Assembly: GCF_000341285.1 (NCBI RefSeq)
Contig: NW_005178430.1
Coordinates: 62,001-126,000, forward strand
Reading direction: 5' to 3'
Length of the DNA stretch: 64,000 nt
Origin: Galdieria sulphuraria
Taxonomy: Eukaryota; Rhodophyta; Bangiophyceae; Galdieriales; Galdieriaceae
Shown here: in pieces, positions 14,543 to 26,800 of the stretch
How the letters are laid out: every line of letters starts with the position of its first letter
Numbering within the stretch: position 1 is the stretch's first letter
The notes under the pieces: model-generated
Told to the model about the DNA's origin: nothing
Databases searched by the model: none
Seen by the model: the letters and a program-made list of their open reading frames with translations, nothing else
Program-made: the position numbers and the translations under genes

Positions 14543-15897
14543 ATGGCCTTTCTTTCTACAAGTTGCGTAAACCTCGTTGGTTCTCATCGTTGTTATAAGG
14601 ATAAAACTAGTCAGGTATGTCGATAATTGGGTTGATGGATGTGCTTTCTTGATTGACGTCTATTGGGTCAGGCGATCTGTCAACGTTCCTTTTTGAAAAG
14701 ACGGTCGTTCTTATGTGGCAGTGACTCGACGGGCTACTCTTTGTTTACGAGTTCTTTTGTTTCCTATCACAACAGGGACCTTGATCTTTCATCGAAAACA
14801 AATGCCAATCAAGTAAGCTTCCATTGCTATCAACTCGTTTATAGGAATTGAGTGTATCGTCATAGAGATGGGTTATGCAAGCCAAAGTACGAGTCGCTAT
14901 CAACGGTTTTGGAAGAATTGGTAGAAACTTTTTGCGGTGTTGGGCTACTCGACCTTCCTCACATCTAGACGTAGTTGCTATTAACGACACTACCGGAGCC
15001 AAGACTGCAGCACATTTGTTGAAGTACGATTCCATTTTAGGAACTTTTGAAAAGGATGTGAGGGCTGGAGAAGACTGTATCACTGTAGATGGCAAAGAGA
15101 TCAAGGTTGTTTCTAACAGAGATCCTTTGCAACTCCCATGGAAGGACTTGAACATTGACCTAGTAGTAGAAGCTACTGGGGTATTTGTCGACTCAAAAGG
15201 AGCGGGAAAACACTTACAAGCAGGAGCTAAAAAGGTTCTCATAACGGCTCCAGGGAAAGGAGAAGACGTTGGCACTTTTGTTATCGGTGTTAACGAACAT
15301 AGCTATGACCATCAAGTACATCATATTGTTTCCAATGCATCATGCACTACAAATTGTTTGGCTCCTTTTATTAAAGTGCTACATGAGGAATTTGGCATCG
15401 TGAAAGGCACTATGACAACAACTCATTCATATACTGGTGACCAGCGACTATTGGATGCTGCACATCGAGACTTGCGAAGAGCTCGTTCTGCTGCTTTGAA
15501 TATTGTTCCCACTACTACAGGTGCTGCACAAGCAGTAGCTTTAGTTATTCCAGAATTGAAAGGAAAACTAAATGGTCTGGCTTTACGAGTTCCTACTCCA
15601 AATGTCTCTGTAGTGGATATGGTTTGTCAAGTAGGCAGGAAAACTTTCAAAGAAGAAGTTAATGGTGCATTTTTGAAAGCTTCTCAGGGTTCGTTAAGAG
15701 GCATTTTACGATATTCTGATGAACAACTGGTGTCCTGCGACTATCGCAAAACAAATGAGTCATCTATTATCGATGCGTCATTGACAATGGTTCTAGGAGA
15801 TGACTTGGTTAAAGTTGTTGCTTGGTATGATAATGAATGGGGTTACTCACAAAGAGTTGTTGACTTGGGTGAATTGATGGCTTCCAAGTGGAAGTAA
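14543..15897 (+). CDS. gapA: Plastid glyceraldehyde-3-phosphate dehydrogenase, GapA type
   Basis: Calvin-cycle enzyme reducing 1,3-bisphosphoglycerate. Exons 14543-14614, 14672-14812, 14866-15897; 414 residues. Exons 1 and 2 encode a ~75-residue transit peptide starting MAFLSTSC, with the Phe near the N terminus typical of red-algal plastid import signals. Mature part: [13 protein letters not shown], catalytic Cys in [55 protein letters not shown]. The HRDLRRAR and [16 protein letters not shown] stretches are characteristic of the cyanobacterial/plastid GapA lineage. There is no GapB-type C-terminal extension with the paired Cys, so light regulation would depend on CP12 rather than an internal tail. 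Confidence 0.95.
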
Positions 15898-16086
15898 CCA
15901 TTATTTCTTTTTTTAATATGTTGCGACTGTTTTCATCATGTTACCGTTGCGAAATTAAAAGATTCCAGTTGGTTGCTCATTTTATATCACAAAAATTATT
16001 CACTAATTCTCTACTGCTATTTACAAAAATTCCAAGCAGAATGAAGCCCAAAAAAACATATTCACATAATCAGATGAAAAACATTC

Positions 16087-16981
16087 CTAAATTGACAACC
16101 GATGATGTTGTCCAATCCCACTGTTTGTCCACTCTCTATGCTCTACAGTATTATTTCGACTCCAAAATTGTTCCAATCTTTTCAATTCCTTCTTCTCTAT
16201 TCGGTTTAAATGTGCTTTCTTCTTCGGAATATCGGCAGTATGTTTGCAAATAAGCCCCAAATAGTCAAGAGAACGACTCCAGTCATAGTCAGTACCATCC
16301 AATACTACCATGGCTTGTTCATAACTGATTCCATTTCTTTCAGCCAATTCTTTGCCAGCTAAGGACCTTACTTCATGAGGAACTTCTCTATGCTTTGCTG
16401 GAAGATTGGAAAATAAGTTACGCAACCTTCGTACACTGGAATAGTGTCGATAGTCATGGAAAGCCAAATGAATCCATTCAGCATCATCAAAATTGCAAAT
16501 GTCATACCACGGCTCTTCCAGTTGATGAATACGAATGTTCACATGAAAAGCCAGTGAAACAGCTTGCAACTAGACATAGATATGAATAAAGAGCGCAATC
16601 TTCAGTGAGTCTTTTGCTTACTTCGATATTTCCAGCCCAAGTACCGTCCTTCCTCATATCTTGAATATATTGGGCAAAGGGTCTTTCAGTTGTTAGAAAA
16701 TTGCAAAAAAAGTGACCATTTGCTTGCATATAATCACAAACTTTGTTTCTAACGTGCTCATGATAGTCTTCATTCCCATATAGTTGGTCTGCTACGGCCC
16801 TGAAGAGACAATTACCGTCCTCCTCCACAGTACGAATTCCTAGTCCATGAAGCAACAAAGTTTTTCGGTATTGCTTTATTTGTGTATCATTTTTGCGAAG
16901 CCATTCTCTTTTATTCTTCAACATTTCTTTTGCTTCTCCCTTTTCTGTTTTATGAAACCACGAAAACTGCAACGATCGCAT
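16087..16981 (-). CDS. OTU-domain deubiquitinase (OTUD3-like)
   Basis: Cysteine protease that removes ubiquitin. Exon 1 16622-16981, intron of 52 nt, exon 2 16087-16569; 280 residues. The catalytic Asp and Cys lie in EEDGNCLFRAVADQLYG, and the catalytic His in HDYRHYSSVR. GNIELQAVSLAFHVNIRIHQ spans the splice junction and is the conserved OTU core. Residues ~205-245 (GKELAERNGISYEQAMVVLD) look like a UBA-type ubiquitin-binding helix bundle, as in OTUD3-like proteins. The C-terminal ~40 residues are basic. The partner is not deducible. Sits 113 bases downstream of the plastid RRF gene on the same strand. Confidence 0.88.
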
Positions 16982-17094
16982 TCCAGAATTATATTTTCAT
17001 TAGCCGCATTCTGGAACGATGGCTTACTTCAAATCCCCCAATCAGACTTTGTTTTTATTATGACTCGACGAATAGCCTATTTTGAATTATCCAA

Positions 17095-17841
17095 CTAAAA
17101 ACTCATCAAGTCCTTTTCTTTTTCCTTTGCCTTTTCTTCCATCAACTTTATATATTTATCTGTTAGTTTCTGTATGTCGTCTTGTATGGACTTCATTTCA
17201 TCCTTTCCCAATTCACCATCTTTTTCAAGTTTCTTCAACTTGTCCATAATATCACGTCGAATATTTCTCACAGCTACTCTTCCTTCTTCCGTCAACTGCT
17301 TCACTGATTTGATAAGTTGCTTCCGTCTTTCCTCGGTAAGAGGAGGAAGTTCCAATCGTATACTTTTCCCATCATTATTCGGTGTGAGTGCTAAATCTGA
17401 CTCTGCTATGGCCTTTTCAATATCTTTCACATAACTCCTATCATAAGGCTCTATTGTCAACGTTGTTGCCGAAGATGCGGTAATTGAAGCCAACGATTTC
17501 AACGGAGTTTCCGTTCCATAATAGGACACCGTTAGTCTATCCAAAAGTGCAGGATTGGCTCTTCCTGTTCTTAAAGTTGACAAGTTATTCTTCACAGTTT
17601 CAAGGGACTTTTTCATCCTTTCTTCGGCCTCTTTTTGTGCTTCAGAACTGGATACCTTGGCTGTACAAACTTGTGTCAAGACACGCCTCGATAAACTTGC
17701 ATTTTTTTTCAAAAGAAAACCAGAAAAAGAGGACTTTGATACTTTACAAGCGTGACAATTGCGTGAGAAAAGGATTCTATTGCATCCATAACCTCGGTGT
17801 ATTTCTATAAAACAACAGGAAGAAGAAGAAGCTAACAACAT
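17095..17841 (-). CDS. frr: Ribosome recycling factor, plastid
   Basis: Splits post-termination ribosomes together with EF-G. Intronless, 248 residues. The first ~60 residues are Ser/Cys/Arg-rich (targeting peptide); then the complete RRF fold: a helix starting RMKKSLETVKNNLSTLRTGR, ANPALLDRLTVSYYGTETPL (domain II), IRLELPPLTEERRKQLIKSV and the closing coiled coil ending in DKYIKLMEEK. Arg residues of the LRTGRA motif needed for ribosome binding are intact. Plastid rather than mitochondrial location is inferred from the leader and similarity to plastid RRFs. Confidence 0.94.
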   Translation of the reverse strand: MLLASSSSCCFIEIHRGYGCNRILFSRNCHACKVSKSSFSGFLLKKNASLSRRVLTQVCTAKVSSSEAQKEAEERMKKSLETVKNNLSTLRTGRANPALLDRLTVSYYGTETPLKSLASITASSATTLTIEPYDRSYVKDIEKAIAESDLALTPNNDGKSIRLELPPLTEERRKQLIKSVKQLTEEGRVAVRNIRRDIMDKLKKLEKDGELGKDEMKSIQDDIQKLTDKYIKLMEEKAKEKEKDLMSF

Positions 17842-17972
17842 CCTCCGTCAGAGATCAAGAAGAAGAGCAATCACGGAAATTATTATAGAAAACATATTTA
17901 TTATTCATCGGTACATAGTTTTTCATTCCATTGCAATTCTGCCATTTCATATTACTATTGGTTGATAGTTTG

Positions 17973-18007
<35 letters not shown>

Positions 18008-18168
18008 TATGAGACAATATATTTCTCTCATTTGGTGATTTTTCATTCATTGAATGGGAATGTGGGACGTGGATCAACTTTGCGCTCGTTGGAAAAGTAG
18101 ATAGTGAGCAACTTGGTTGAGAAAGTCAGTAGCTATTGATCCTTGATACCTTTATTTTTGCTGTTTTT
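17842..18168. promoter_or_regulatory. Divergent region with (AT)n tract, RRF / RAD9
   Basis: About 330 bases between divergent starts; contains the AT microsatellite listed separately. Confidence 0.4.
17975..18010. repeat. (AT)n microsatellite
   Basis: An almost pure run of AT dinucleotides of about 30 bases followed by AATATAT, in the divergent spacer between the RRF and RAD9 genes. A simple repeat, likely length-variable. Confidence 0.9.
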
Positions 18169-19359
18169 ATGACCTCTTCTTCCAAAACTAGTTTTTGGAG
18201 GGATGAAAACTCCTTGGCTCTGTTAGAGTTGTCCAGTGGCGCCGCCATCAAATCGTTGGGAAGAGTGGTACAGTGCTTCTCAAAACTGACAGAGTTTGTT
18301 TCGTTGAGGTTAAAACAAGATAGTTTGACTGTTCACTCTTTGAGTACTGGCAAATCTATTGGAATGGAATGTACTTTCTTGTCCAGTTTTTTCCAGTCTT
18401 TTCAAACCTTTCCAGTGGGCTACCCGGTATCTTCCAAGTTGCAAGAGATTGAAGTTCTTACTGTATCAACCAAGAATCTTTCAGCAGTATTTCGAATGTT
18501 ATCCAATATCCATTGGCTTCAATTGCATTTAAAGCTGCATCCTTCAAACCTTTTGATAGTGACAGTATCACAGTCAAAGCTTCGAAAGTGTTATACTATA
18601 CCACTTGAACAAAACGTAGTATCTCGTGTTGTATATTCTATAGCTACTTGTTCTTGTCGTCTTTCCGCAAGACCAAAAATGTTCCAAGATCTTCTCCATA
18701 ACTTTGAAAGCAAGTTGGAAGAATTGAAGATGATTGCGGATAAAAAGAGACTATACTTCTATTCCAGTGATAGGACAAGATTAGTTACACGGAAAAGTAT
18801 CCGATTTCATACCCTAGTCGCTGTAGATGCTACTGAGTTTGATGAATATTGGATACATTCACTCGATGAAGATTCGATTCAGTTGGGGTTTCCATTTGCT
18901 GTCTTTCGACATGCTTTAGAATTAGCGGAACAACTGAATGCTTCCTTTTATGTACATTTCGATCAAGCAGGAACTCCAATGATTCTCGCCATAAGAACAA
19001 GAGGTGAATGCTTATTGGATATTGATTTTATACTTTCCACTAGAAAGTTGTCCCAGGAGGAACAGAGTCATATGAATACTAGCTCATTAACGGAGAAGGA
19101 ACATTTTATATCGAATTTATCGCCATCAAAAGACTCTAATAACCACTATGTTCCTCTCCGAGATGAAAGTACTCATCTCTTTTCATCCAATTCTTATTCT
19201 GTCGGTGTTGATTCTTTCCATTTTTCACGCAACTTATCCATGGGAGGTTCCTTTATGAGAGGGCAACAAAGTGAAAACAACTGGATCCAAACAGAAGTGA
19301 ACAGCAACAGTGAGGAAGACGAAAAAGAAGAATATGTCGAAGGCACACCTCCCAGATAA
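18169..19359 (+). CDS. RAD9: DNA-damage checkpoint clamp subunit RAD9
   Basis: One of the three PCNA-like subunits of the 9-1-1 clamp that signals DNA damage to ATR. Intronless, 396 residues from ATG 18169 (an upstream in-frame TTG adds only 11 residues). The N-terminal PCNA-like half matches Rad9: AAIKSLGRVVQCFSKLTEFV, LTVHSLSTGKS and the F-rich TFLSSFFQSFQTF segment. The C-terminal ~100 residues are a disordered Ser/Glu-rich tail (NSNSEEDEKEEYVEGTPP) like the phosphorylated RAD9 tail that binds TopBP1; acidic Ser sites would suit CK2 (inference). RAD1 lies 35 kb away in the same window. Confidence 0.85.
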   Translation: MTSSSKTSFWRDENSLALLELSSGAAIKSLGRVVQCFSKLTEFVSLRLKQDSLTVHSLSTGKSIGMECTFLSSFFQSFQTFPVGYPVSSKLQEIEVLTVSTKNLSAVFRMLSNIHWLQLHLKLHPSNLLIVTVSQSKLRKCYTIPLEQNVVSRVVYSIATCSCRLSARPKMFQDLLHNFESKLEELKMIADKKRLYFYSSDRTRLVTRKSIRFHTLVAVDATEFDEYWIHSLDEDSIQLGFPFAVFRHALELAEQLNASFYVHFDQAGTPMILAIRTRGECLLDIDFILSTRKLSQEEQSHMNTSSLTEKEHFISNLSPSKDSNNHYVPLRDESTHLFSSNSYSVGVDSFHFSRNLSMGGSFMRGQQSENNWIQTEVNSNSEEDEKEEYVEGTPPR

Positions 19360-19684
19360 GGAGTGAGTATATATATGTTAAAAGTGAGTGGAAAAAGAAG
19401 AGGATCAACTGTAGACAACAACACTCCAACTAAACGAAGAATTTGTACAACAGGGATATTTTTCGTACAGAAACCCAACGATAAAAAGGCACAAGGTACG
19501 TTACAATAGAAATAGGCAGTTCTTATTTGGAATGACGAAACACAAACTTTGTAAAACGACTTCTCTTTCCACTGAAAAAATATAATGTGAAAGAAAGTGT
19601 TATTCTGACCAAAACAAGCAAACACTAGGCCTGCTTCTTTGCTGCTATTTCTAACCTTTGTCTAGGTTGACCTAAACACTACAC
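19360..19684. other. Convergent intergenic region, RAD9 / RBX1
   Basis: About 325 bases. A 40-codon frame from ATG 19376 is present but has no homology I recognise; treated as 3-prime UTR. Confidence 0.35.
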
Positions 19685-20116
<432 letters not shown>

Positions 20117-20167
20117 AGGTACGGCAGTTGAGGATTCCATTTGAGTCCAATAGTAGACAAGAATGGA

Positions 20168-20874
20168 TTAATGCAATTGTGGTGGGAATGTTTTCCAACA
20201 ACGATAAACACGAATACTTTCCCAACCAACTCTACGGTGCACCAGTTGTAAAGTGACAAAGTTACCTTTATCTCGTAAAAACTGCAACACTTGAGAAGGA
20301 CAATTGGTATCCACCAACAATAAATACAGTAAGACACGATGGCTGTTTGTAGTTGTTTCCTACAACCTTGAGTAACAAGTTTCCAAACCTACCAGCGACT
20401 ACTTACACACAATTGTTCGCAAAAACGGTCAATCACTTGCCGTCCTAGAATACCACCAGCCCAAGTGGCAACACCCGAATGTTCAGTTTGCCCTCGCTTG
20501 TATTCTTCTTCATCAGTTGAAACGTAAGGAGGATTGAAGATACACATCCAGTCGTCAGTTGGACGTAAAGACGTCAACAAATCACTTTGAATAACTTCAA
20601 AAATATGACCCGTCGCTTTCAACTTGAAGCTATGCAACGCAGTATATTGAATATCTGTTGCCAAGTAAAGAATGGACTGACTCTCATCATAACTGGACGA
20701 AACTTCCGTCGTCACTGTTCCACTACCCAAACCTACCTCGACAACAAGTGATGGAAACGGTTGAAAATAACTCTGCACAAAGCGTTTGTCACTCAAAACA
20801 GCATCCACAAGTAAAAACGTGTCTTCTGAAGGTGGATATATCTCATTCCATTCCAAGCAACTCGTTTTATTCAT
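20168..20874 (-). CDS. HemK2/N6AMT1-type methyltransferase (eRF1 glutamine methyltransferase)
   Basis: With TRMT112 as partner, this family methylates the Gln of the GGQ loop of release factor eRF1. Exon 1 20407-20874, intron of 47 nt, exon 2 20168-20359; 219 residues (human 214). Motifs: YPPSEDTFLLVDAV at the N terminus, SAM-binding VVEVGLGSGTVT, the catalytic NPPY in CIFNPPYV and TWAGGILGRQVIDRF. The second exon adds a conserved C-terminal beta-hairpin half (LLYLLLVDTNCPSQVLQFLR). Start ATG 20874 is the only possible one, because an in-frame stop lies ten codons upstream; it overlaps the end of the NBAS reading frame. Confidence 0.92.
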
Positions 20875-23800
20875 AAGAGTATTTTTCCAAATATTTAAGT
20901 CTCATCAACAAATGTTTTCTAAGATCAGGAGGATTGCTGTTCGTGCCCATTTCCTTTAAACGCGTAATATAATAGCGTTTCATCAATGCAATCGCTGAAT
21001 GCCTATTGCGAAACGCAGGATGAATAGCTTCTTTTTCCATATATAACAATCCTAAGACCTCAACTTAAAAAATACTCAAAATGATATTAACAAATAATAC
21101 AAACCTGCTTGTTCCATAAGACCGGCATCCACCAAGATGCCCAGAATATTATCCAAAATTTCTTCCTTTTCCTGCAGTAAACTAGGCACCAGAACTGCAA
21201 ATAGCCAAGAACGACCAACACAAATCAACCTATGAGAAGTATCCTCCAAGACCCACTTTTTAACTAAAGGCAATATAGAAAGATCAACGGGCTCCTGAGG
21301 TGCCAATCTCTCCAACTGTGATACATAATATTTGCAAAGCGATGGATAACCACTAACAACGCCCAAAACGGATGCCAACAAAGGTCTCTTCTCAAAAAGA
21401 TTGGCAAGCATTCTTTCAATATGCTGTTGTTCCAAACCCATCTTTGCAAAGTTTCCTAAATACTGTGTAATGGAAATGATCAAGGAGGACCCCTCTGCAT
21501 TGTCTGGATCCTGACAAAGTTGAATCAATTTCTCCAACCATACGAAAACAACTTGACGAAAATGACTTTGCTCTTTGGTAATAAAATTGCCTACATGATC
21601 GAGAGTTATTATAAAAGCATTCAATATACGATAATCATGTATAGTTTGACATAAAGGAAACAATTCCTCCATAATAGCATTTGCTGCATCGACTTCATTT
21701 TCCACAATATTTCGGTCTAAATTGGAAAGATGCTGCAGCAAACTAACAGAACTACTATCATTCTCTTGTGAAGATAACATCTCCGTCATTTCATTCATTA
21801 GTTTCCACCACTTCCACTGTTTCGAATCGGTTTCCTTATTCTCCAAATCATGCAGTTGTTCCAACTGAATTGCCAACTCCATTAACTCCAAAATGAGACT
21901 ATTAAAATGCACCCATTCTGATTCTATGACTGTTTGACGCAAATTTTGAACCCAAGAGCGAACTCTTTCTAAACATTTTTCCAACGTTTGTTTGTAAAGC
22001 AAAGTATTTTGTTCTAATGCTACGTCTTCCTCTTCACTAGGCAACAAAGATTGTTCCCATGCGGTTGAGGGACTGGAAGACATAATAGGATCTTGATCAT
22101 TTTGCTGTCCTTGTTGCATCAAAGCTTTTGATAATATGGATAAAAGATGTTTACATCTTCCTATCTGCCAAGGAGTCCATCCCTTATGTTGCTCCGCATG
22201 TTCTACGGACATCATCAAATCATTCAGCAATTCAACGACTGCTGAGCTAAAAACTTCCTTAAACAACTCCTCCGGTGTAACTCCATCCGAACTTAACCAT
22301 TCGCTATCCAGACATTTCATTCCACGATAAACGCTATCGACCGAAAGTTGTATTTGACTGGTTGTCTTTAACAACTCTACAAAAACTCTCTTTGAGAGAG
22401 AATAATCCATATCTTCCCTATCCAATTGCTCAAATAAATATTCTGCTAGGTCCGTTCGTTCTAACCATAGCCATTCTGATATTCTTGCAATTGTCTCCAG
22501 TGTCGAACGTTCATTTTGAAGCTGTTTCCAATGTTGATAATATTGACTGTTTTGATCCATAGTTGCCACTTCTGTTTCAGAAATACTGTGAAACGCACAC
22601 ATCACGATATCCAAGCGTACCGAAATACCTGGCTTTACCTTTAAACTTCGTAATCCAACGCGTATAAATGGAACCAAATCCTGCAACTCGCACGTTTGCA
22701 ACCATTCTACCTTTTCGTACAGTTCTTCCTCCAATGCTATCAACGGAGATTCTGAATGTTCGCATATAAACTGTAATCTAAAACGAATCCACATAACTCT
22801 TATCCAAGACGAAGAAGGTGTGACATCCAAAGTTGCATGTAGTTGATTTGCTAAGCCACACAATTCGTCAAGCAACTTTGACTCTTCATCTCTTGAAATA
22901 TTATAATCCAAACCTTGCATGAACAATAACCACTCCTCCTGACAAGCTTCTTCATGCAATGCTATCAACTTCTTAAAGTTGAATTTTCTCTTGTAATGTA
23001 GCGCAAACTTGTCAAAGAAATCTTTCAAGGCATCCAATTCCAAGTTCCTCTTTAAACACCAATTCTCTTTGGAACTAAATCCTGCATGCAAAAATAACAT
23101 GGTGCCTATCTTAAACAACATTTGCAAGGCACCATAGTCATCTCCCGAAACTTGCTCCAAAAATGATTCAAAACGTTGCTCCAATTCCTGTCCATCTTCT
23201 TGACGTACGAGTATATCCTTATAATTCTCCACAAAACTAAAAATCGATTTCTCCAGAGACTTGTCAGGTTTCGTGCAATATCTTTTGATGGCAGCTCTTA
23301 ACAATTCTGTACGACAGCAACATTCGGAAACTCCAAATTTGATGGCACGAGAAACCACCTGTTGTGCTTCATCTAACGAAGTTGACTCACAAAGCTTGAG
23401 AATGGCAGTCTTTCCTGGTTGTTTCGATGAAGAATCAAGTTCATTCTCAAAATTCGACTCGTTAGCCTCTCCTGAAGAATCAAAAGTTGCTTTCCATACT
23501 TGATAAGAATCCCATTCTTCGACAAATTCACTCCATAAGTTCCATGCTGTTTGCTGTTCCTCACAATAACTCATTACATCTGCAAACCTCAAATGACACC
23601 AATCATCTATACAATAATGTTCCAATTGACTTTGGAAAGAAACATCTTGCTTAACAAGACATAAATAACGATAACCATCAGCAAATGCAATCAAGCCTTT
23701 TCCAGCTTTTAGCGGAGACTTTATAGAAGCATCATGCATTTGATCAATTATTGCATTCCAAGTTTCATCACAAGTCGAAGAAGATATTTTTGACAGTATA

Positions 23801-26800
23801 CTTAACGCCGTAGAAGCTCCAGCCAATCCATTCTCCAGAAATTCTCGACAAACTGAAATAAAAGGAGCAATTTCGTTGAGATCTCCTCCGCATGGGTTCA
23901 ACATGTTTGAGTTTCCGATATTCACACCGAACAATGGTTTTTCATATCTTCCGTCATAAGGACCTAACTGTTCTAACGATTTGTAACCAACTTCATGATC
24001 CTCGGTCTCATAAAATATACAGGACCAACTGTTGTTCAATAATTCTCTAGCATCGGGATTGATGGAAAATGATATATGTGAAGAGAAACTTGAAGATAAT
24101 TTGGCTTGGTCGTTGTTTGCTTGTCTCGACTGGTTCGGAAACTCTCCGTCTATATACTCTTCCAAGTGTTCAGACCAGGTAACAAGTTCTTCATCCGGAC
24201 AATTACAATAAGCAAAATATGCTAACATCTTCAAGTCACTGCCCGTTATTCCTTCTGGAAGTACACGCATCGAAAGATATGAAGCGACAATTGCGTTACA
24301 AAGTTCCCAACAATCTTCATATTGTCGCTCTACCAACATTCGAAGGATCGCAATGGTCCATTCCATCTTACCTTGCTTGAAAGAGCCTGTTGCTAATGCC
24401 AACTGACTCAACTCCTTCGGAAGTTCTAAAAGAGAACCAAGCCGAACCATCTGCTGTTCTACATACTCAAAACTTTGTCTTTTCCACTTGTTTATCTGAG
24501 CACATATAGAATCAGCAGCTTGAAAAAGAATATTCTTTTTCATCTCTTCATCTGTTGCAAGAGACAACAAATTTGAAGGCACTAAACCAAAAGTTTCATT
24601 GAGAAGGTCATGAACATCACAAAGATTGTGCAAGACCCGATAATGTTTTGTTTGTGCGTCTCTGGACTCTGAAAAACGCTCTTTTGCAATAAATTGCAGC
24701 CAAGAAGATATCCATTTTCGTGCTTCAACAATAGATTGGTGTTGTAGCTTTCTCATGATGTGACTCTCAACTAACTTTTCTTGTTCTTCTTGTCTCAATA
24801 AAATCAGGAACTTGAAACATACATCAACAGGAGACTCTGAAATCAATAATGACTCACAAATCCAATGGAGAGGTTCCTCAGGATCCACAAATGCCAAGCG
24901 TTGACAAACATCCGTTAGGCTTTCATAACATGATTGTACCTTTTGCGTCAAATTTTCCTCATCCAGGTGAAACGAAATAGAAATTTCTTCAATCTCTCGT
25001 AGTGGAATATTCTTTAAATTATTCTTCAACAGCTTTAGTGCATCCGAATTTGGATGATCGCCAGTGACATTGAGGAGAAACTGCAGTGAAAATCTTCCGC
25101 CGTACTTCCATAAATAGTCCAGTACAATAAGATGATCCTCAAACATTCGTATCTGGCTTTCTATCTCAGTCGGTACTCGAGTAGGCAATGCTTCAAACAA
25201 AATACCCAAAGAGTCAATTATTTCAATATCCCAATCACATTCCCAGTGCCGAGGATCTTCTAAACGAACAATAGAAGAATTATCTAACGAAGTAAAGCCA
25301 TATTCTTCTACAAAAAGTGGATCACGACAAGTTGCTTCGTACGAGACCTTCAAAGCGAATTGTACATTTGTTCTATTTCGCTTCAGTAGTGAATCATCTG
25401 AGACATTACTCTCCAAATGGACAGTACTAGAAATGATTTCATCAAATGTGACTGAGAACTGTAAGAATGTGGCAACAAAGTTAATGCCAACAGGGCCCGT
25501 CCTTACAACAGAGAGAGAAAGAAAATGAAATAAGAGTTGTTCTAAAATATCCTTCATTTCGGAGTTCTCCTCCAAACGGTTTCTTATAAACATCCGGAAA
25601 GTGCTTCCATATAGTCTCTGCCTGAAGTATTCCACGCAGTCCTCACTAAGGTCTTGAAGGATAGCTTCTCTAGGTCGCGTATCATGGAATAATATAAATA
25701 ACATTTGTTGTTCCATATTCATCTGATCACAATAAGCGGAGAAAGAAACATTATTTGGCGCACCTTCTACTTTGACTGCATTCATCAGTTCCTCCAGACG
25801 ATGCTTTTCCTTTACAAACCAATTGCCAAATATTCTTTCATTAAAAATTTGCAACCATTGAGCAACATTATCAAAATCACCATCTCGCTCTTCTATCTGA
25901 AATGCTCGATGACGAACAAGTTGAAATAATCTTGCTCTCTCGTTCTCTACTTGCATTAAACGTTCCATAATAAACTCTAGTAAATCAGCATATGTTTGTG
26001 GAGGTATGACTTCCGGAATATATCCAATAATTGGCCAGAAAGTATCCGTAATAGGTGTAGCCTCTGTAAAGCAAAACTTCAGTATGGACTCTGTTTTGAG
26101 AAAACGATAAATAATATCAGTCAAGCCTAAACATGCAATTCTCTCTAGAAAAGACGGGATACGATAAGAAAAAAATTCAGTCATTTCCAACAGGTCAGAA
26201 AGCCTTTCATCTTGATACAATTTCAATAAGGAAGACCAAAACTCAAGTTGGTTCTTCTTCTTGTCTACGTCTTCTATTTTCGAAGCATAATGAGGATCTT
26301 CTATTACCTCCATTGCACGTTTCAGAAGTAGCTTCAAAGCAGCAGGTGATGACGCAAATCCTTGGCAGCATTCTTCCACAATCACACAAGGATTTGTTAC
26401 GTTTTGAATGAGACTTCTAGCAGCGTCCGCATCGCCATCTGATATACGCCACAAGGCAATAATGGAATTGTCATCAAGTAACTTGTGAAAATGTGATATA
26501 TTCAGTGCTAAATCATAGTTTTTTTCTTCAATAGCATTGTAAAAAGCATGCTCTGCAGTGCTCTTCTCCAATGTCCATCCTCTCCACTCCAACGCATATT
26601 CCACTCCCTTATCATGACTACTACGTGACTCTAATGCTGCAAGTTCTACAACAGCAAGTTTACATAATGGTGATTGGATATCAAAGAGCGAAGTGCTATT
26701 TGTCGTCATAATGGCAACTACGGGAAACACGGGGGCATCTCCTTGACCAAGTTCTACGTACAGTCCAATCAAATCTTCATTCATCCAGCGAAATGAATGT

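Noticed and set aside
19376-19509. Forty-codon plus-strand frame (MLKVSGKRRGST) after RAD9 as an extra exon
   Set aside because: No donor near the RAD9 stop joins to it in phase, and it has no homology I recognise.
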